Shown here piece by piece: positions 61,801-64,000 of a stretch of 64,000 nucleotides of DNA (within the stretch, counting starts at the first letter, position 1; each line of letters starts with the position of its first letter). The notes beneath the pieces are model-generated. The model made no database searches and was not told the DNA's origin. It was given only the letters and a program-made list of their open reading frames with translations. The position numbers and the translations under genes are program-made. This DNA is from Pseudoalteromonas rubra (GTDB taxonomy: Bacteria; Pseudomonadota; Gammaproteobacteria; Enterobacterales; Alteromonadaceae): assembly GCF_005887115.1 (NCBI RefSeq), contig NZ_PNCJ01000023.1, forward strand, positions 62,001 to 126,000. The letters run 5' to 3'.

Positions 61801-63129
61801 CTGTGCGTCCAGTGGCAGAGGCAGCTCAAGCATGGCAAAATGTCCGGATGGCAAGAGATCTATGGTGTGCCGATAACTGTCTATTTCCACTGTCAGCTGG
61901 GTGGCACTTGTTGTGCGGGTATACAGTCTGAGTGTCGGGGACAGGCGTTGTTGATCAAATAGTTCGAACTGAACAGGGCCCGAGAGGGTATGGTAATGCA
62001 GCAACTGACGCTGTTGGGTTGCATACAGGCGGTCTGTTGCATGGCGGTAAGCCTGCGTCACCGTTTGCTCATTAACGTGAGTAGTAAACGGGTGTTCGGC
62101 GCGTTTTGGCTGTAAAAAACGCACTGTGCCTAACGTATCTTGTAGCTCAGACAATCGCTGACGCCCCAATGTACTGCTTTGCGCCAGGTCCGCTGAGTGT
62201 AAAGCCGAGATAGTGTGGTGCTGGTAGACCTGCTCCAGGTGCCATTGCAAGTTATCTGTCCAGTATGGGTTAAACAGGGATTCTGGCCAGGTTTGTGCAG
62301 CGTCGGTATCAAACAAACCTCGCTCCATACGCACCAGGTTAAGCAGAGTATCCCCCTGGGCTTCGAGCCGCAGGTAACTACCCGCTGGTACGGCGATATA
62401 GTCACTGCTAGCCAGGCCGATAACCTGGTCATCATTGAGTTTTACGTCATGGGTCAGGCGATGTTTGCGCAACTGAGGAGCAAATTCCTCGGCTGGGGTA
62501 TCGCTCAAGTCTATCTGACTGACTAAAGCATCATTCAGTCGTGCAGAGACTATACCTGGCTGCGTCGGGTCGGGCAGAATACGCCGAGCGTTTAATCTGA
62601 GCTTTGTTGCCTCGGCAAAAAACAATTGAATACTCTGTCTGTCGTTTAAGCGGTAATGTGTGGTGTGGGTCTGCGCTTCATAGAGCTGCATTGCCGGTAG
62701 CGCCAGCTTGACCGGAATGCGAAACGGATCCCGGTGTCGATGAAACAGGCCTTGCCAGGCTGAGAATTGCTGGACCTCTTCACTCGGATTGTAAAAGCGG
62801 ATCAGGCGTGTAGTGCCAGCGGCAGGCAGCTGACACCGGTTTTGCTCACACTGAAGTTCAGCCCGGGTAATACGCTGCATGGCGTGAGGAGACTGTCCCT
62901 GCCACATTTGAATGACCTGTACTTCGCTCTGCAGACTGAGCCAGCGGCCAGCCGGAAGCAGGATGAAACGTGATTGTTCGGCATCCAGATTGATGTCCGC
63001 GGCATTACGATGCAGCTGCAATGTACCGGGCTCGAACCAGTCTGGTGCACTGTGCAGTGCCGCTGGCTGTGCCTGCGCAGGCAACAAAGCACTTGTCAGG
63101 AGCAGGAGCAAAACAATCAAATAAGGCAT
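58795..63129 (-). CDS. Giant secreted protein with probable C-terminal outer-membrane barrel
   Basis: A 1444-residue protein with signal peptide (MPYLIVLLLLLTSALLPAQA). The first 500 residues are beta-rich. A helical-repeat section at about 530-620 (QQALPLLKSLIDSPHQEVVIRAWQ and similar) follows, then more beta domains. The last 300 residues (from about 1145) have alternating strands with many aromatic residues (HWYRLESFFRL, SQWAVTIGEIW, WWWQPFYYYTSI, GHIFSVGLSSGYVF, GGWISLNWTQDWF), as in outer-membrane barrels. The plan of periplasmic repeats plus a C-terminal barrel recalls exopolymer exporters such as BcsC and PgaA, but no sequence similarity to them is visible. It lies between a hydrolase-like lipoprotein and the PgsB-like gene, overlapping both. 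Confidence 0.78.
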   Translation of the reverse strand: MPYLIVLLLLLTSALLPAQAQPAALHSAPDWFEPGTLQLHRNAADINLDAEQSRFILLPAGRWLSLQSEVQVIQMWQGQSPHAMQRITRAELQCEQNRCQLPAAGTTRLIRFYNPSEEVQQFSAWQGLFHRHRDPFRIPVKLALPAMQLYEAQTHTTHYRLNDRQSIQLFFAEATKLRLNARRILPDPTQPGIVSARLNDALVSQIDLSDTPAEEFAPQLRKHRLTHDVKLNDDQVIGLASSDYIAVPAGSYLRLEAQGDTLLNLVRMERGLFDTDAAQTWPESLFNPYWTDNLQWHLEQVYQHHTISALHSADLAQSSTLGRQRLSELQDTLGTVRFLQPKRAEHPFTTHVNEQTVTQAYRHATDRLYATQQRQLLHYHTLSGPVQFELFDQQRLSPTLRLYTRTTSATQLTVEIDSYRHTIDLLPSGHFAMLELPLPLDAQQLSVTVNDPIRVDLALRVRELQSLPNNAVLYQRPGLLRDKSPAIAYRLEQQLQRLAHSYQQGLSRFELTQPQHTNTKNSLSASHWHYRLGEAEMMVKQDPQQALPLLKSLIDSPHQEVVIRAWQLRLTAFSALGEHNTAERYLGALLSHPYPQLQHYAAQQLLNHYQNTRSIHRIQGLCSTWHKTLPACEEALRTSFVELQQNLYALWLSHDIRKDNDVLHPVRQQLGYTEPASHPPAIDYSLHHHGVSTLLSETSNTSAYPLVNQSITLTAHRPMVLRVSARAKAAEAQQGEIVWLQAHRSAQSDIIPIFNDVPATTTLRIDEQDQPRLSIASTGYFALQPAEQLTFSSDQLILLQFDALPPAHTVTSDQDLKGTLWQDDFMSLLYQTPLGDTQSDALQRTLLLNALYRLERQTLSEYEYTALSAKLMQSPPNPALDMLYNRIQSFGHWQAFEAYQNYAGTQLVDLSALSSRSAAEQFSRHTSRDDELPGLILRPNHSLALDLRELQSLQIRLVLHFANAELLQQHQRPQLSVERANDNVHWRLDSNRSELGLTRADLASGRLVLRWLNPFAAQLLSVEVEAYQQGRWQTIDLGAEQLFYYGNENNPITAKLSKDAILKLEYVEQDTRREQSGFYPAGLLTLSPQTSSLARLYRWQLDPNRHKLAVAPPVQPYRVRQPTLVYTPTKTHYRDPIMQSDGNLTHVEGVMQYNRDGIYQSSEPLGSEHTLDLGIRLRNRHKQHWYRLESFFRLNNTSEPSFSINGQYDWLDDEDDWFAKALWNNRWQESPLSRETHLTSQWAVTIGEIWREDQHWRHQWWWQPFYYYTSIEKDDYLADETISNAMFNFYRYNHSDGWRGGYRIRHQSRVDSQLSAELSTTSNDDWTSLDVASLSGVWQQYYQGHIFSVGLSSGYVFADDHRPNATWQYLTTLGWQTLFDFSENTGGWISLNWTQDWFRNNHSIRFEVTLGNLQRSGFDPFAHDEIIFESLQLTHFLEQDLYGR

Positions 63130-63875
63130 AGGGCAAACTGTTCCAGAGTTTGAGGGTTTGATACCAGCCGCTCTCGCATTGGGCGACTTATTTCAATATG
63201 AATAAAAAATCCCGCGGGTAAGCCGAGACGATGCATTACATTGCGTGTACCACCCAGCTCAGATACCTGATGCGGGTATTGATAGGTATGCTCGCTGATC
63301 TTTGACAGACATTGAGCTAATTGTGTCAAATCTGGGGTATTTTGTCTGCCCTGACTAATAATGAAATCTGCCAGACGGCCATGTGCTGTGCGGCGCTTGT
63401 TCTGATTAAAGCCATGTATTTGGTATAAATGACTGACAGGATAGCGCCGAGCGAAAGCCTGTGCCGCAGCGGCATGCAAACCACTGGGACGGTGTGAGTA
63501 GTCCATACTGTACAGATCCGGACTCGGCTCATTACGGTGCTCTGTATTGATGACCATGACCTGGCAGCGAGTATTGAACACGGCCTTACCTATTTTGCCA
63601 GTCAGTTGATCATGAAACTGGTGAGGCACAGACAGCATACAGGTGCTTCCCTCAGGGCGAAAATACAGATCACCACCGCCAAACTGAGCTGAACTGGCAC
63701 GTAAAGTGATTAACCCCGGTTGGCTTCGCAATTGCCAGGGTGGCAAGGCAACCGGTTGTGCAAACCAATTGTACAACACTTGCCAGCTGGGGCTTTGCAG
63801 CTCGGGTGTCTCTTTTGCGCATCCATTATCAGCTAGTAGCAGTAATGACAGGAAAAAAAGTGCTTTAATATTCAT
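63117..63875 (-). CDS. Lipoprotein resembling poly-gamma-glutamate hydrolase / N-formylglutamate amidohydrolase
   Basis: A 252-residue protein. The ATG at 63875 gives a lipoprotein signal (MNIKALFFLSLLLLADNGCAKE, lipobox Cys after LADNG). The body has a YSMDYSHRPSGLHAAAAQAFARR motif, a SHLYQIHGFNQ segment and a conserved end ELGGTRNVMHRLGLPAGFFIHIEISRPMRERL. The IHGF and EISRPMRE patterns are like the zinc-binding and catalytic parts of the gamma-PGA hydrolase (PF05908) and FGase families. It probably trims or releases polymer in the periplasm (inference). It overlaps the 1444-aa gene by 13 bp and the preceding gene by 11 bp. Confidence 0.68.
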   Translation of the reverse strand: MNIKALFFLSLLLLADNGCAKETPELQSPSWQVLYNWFAQPVALPPWQLRSQPGLITLRASSAQFGGGDLYFRPEGSTCMLSVPHQFHDQLTGKIGKAVFNTRCQVMVINTEHRNEPSPDLYSMDYSHRPSGLHAAAAQAFARRYPVSHLYQIHGFNQNKRRTAHGRLADFIISQGRQNTPDLTQLAQCLSKISEHTYQYPHQVSELGGTRNVMHRLGLPAGFFIHIEISRPMRERLVSNPQTLEQFALCLI

Positions 63876-64000
63876 GTTGCCACCATTGCGGTTGAGGAGG
63901 TGGTGTTGCATATTCTTCCAGCAAGGCAAACCACAGGGGTTGCTCCGCCGACAGGCTTAGCTGATGTAACTGCTCAATGTCCGAGCCAACAGTCAGCGTG
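63865..64000 (-). CDS. C-terminal end of an unidentified gene of the same operon
   Basis: The minus-strand frame open at the right edge codes the last 44 residues of a protein (IEQLHQLSLSAEQPLWFALLEEYATPPPQ and then QWWQHEY) and ends at TAA 63865-63867. It overlaps the lipoprotein gene start by 11 bp, so it belongs to the same operon and is upstream. Too little is visible to name it. Confidence 0.7.
   Translation of the reverse strand, partial: TLTVGSDIEQLHQLSLSAEQPLWFALLEEYATPPPQPQWWQHEY

Overview
The window looks like chromosomal DNA of a marine gammaproteobacterium, most likely Pseudoalteromonas or a close relative. This is an inference from the gene set (imuA-imuB-dnaE2 mutasome, hppD/fahA tyrosine degradation, POT peptide transporter, many hybrid kinases and GGDEF proteins, E. 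coli-like but split metH) and from moderate base composition; no rRNA, tRNA, IS element, CRISPR array or phage was seen.

Layout. 1-3.8 kb: the end of an orphan solute-binding protein translationally coupled to a hybrid histidine kinase. 3.8-8.6 kb: a methionine block (metA with upstream MetJ boxes, then cobalamin-dependent methionine synthase split into two genes at a domain boundary). 9.0-11.4 kb: a small orphan protein, a DUF898 membrane protein and a coupled M48 protease. 11.7-29.7 kb: a signalling island with a second orphan solute-binding protein coupled to a TPR diguanylate cyclase, a REC-PAS-GGDEF-EAL protein, two large hybrid kinases, a REC-GGDEF protein and a cache-GGDEF protein, interrupted by a frameshifted YdjM-like gene and by hrpB.

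30-34 kb is AT-rich accessory DNA. It holds two intact short genes and one broken one for double-glycine leader peptides resembling RiPP/bacteriocin precursors. The first is followed by two small membrane-protein genes. The broken copy has lost its ATG and carries a 9-bp tandem repeat in the leader region. A secreted PhoD-like phosphatase decorated with fibronectin type II-like modules lies between them. 34-45 kb: two chemoreceptors flanking a divergent SOS locus (SRAP/YedK gene versus imuA-imuB-dnaE2) with a consensus LexA box.

45-54 kb: a DUF4442 protein, a small outer-membrane barrel, a bactofilin-M23 peptidase pair, hppD and fahA without hmgA, a POT transporter and a secreted beta-rich protein. 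54.7-64 kb (minus strand): a tightly overlapping operon that is the strongest candidate for an undescribed system. It contains a 1369-aa protein with a PgsB/CapB-type Mur-ligase core embedded in long helical extensions, a 1444-aa secreted protein with a probable C-terminal outer-membrane barrel, a lipoprotein resembling zinc-dependent poly-gamma-glutamate hydrolases or N-formylglutamate amidohydrolases, and the end of another gene. Together these suggest synthesis, export and trimming of a poly-gamma-glutamate-like polymer in a Gram-negative cell.
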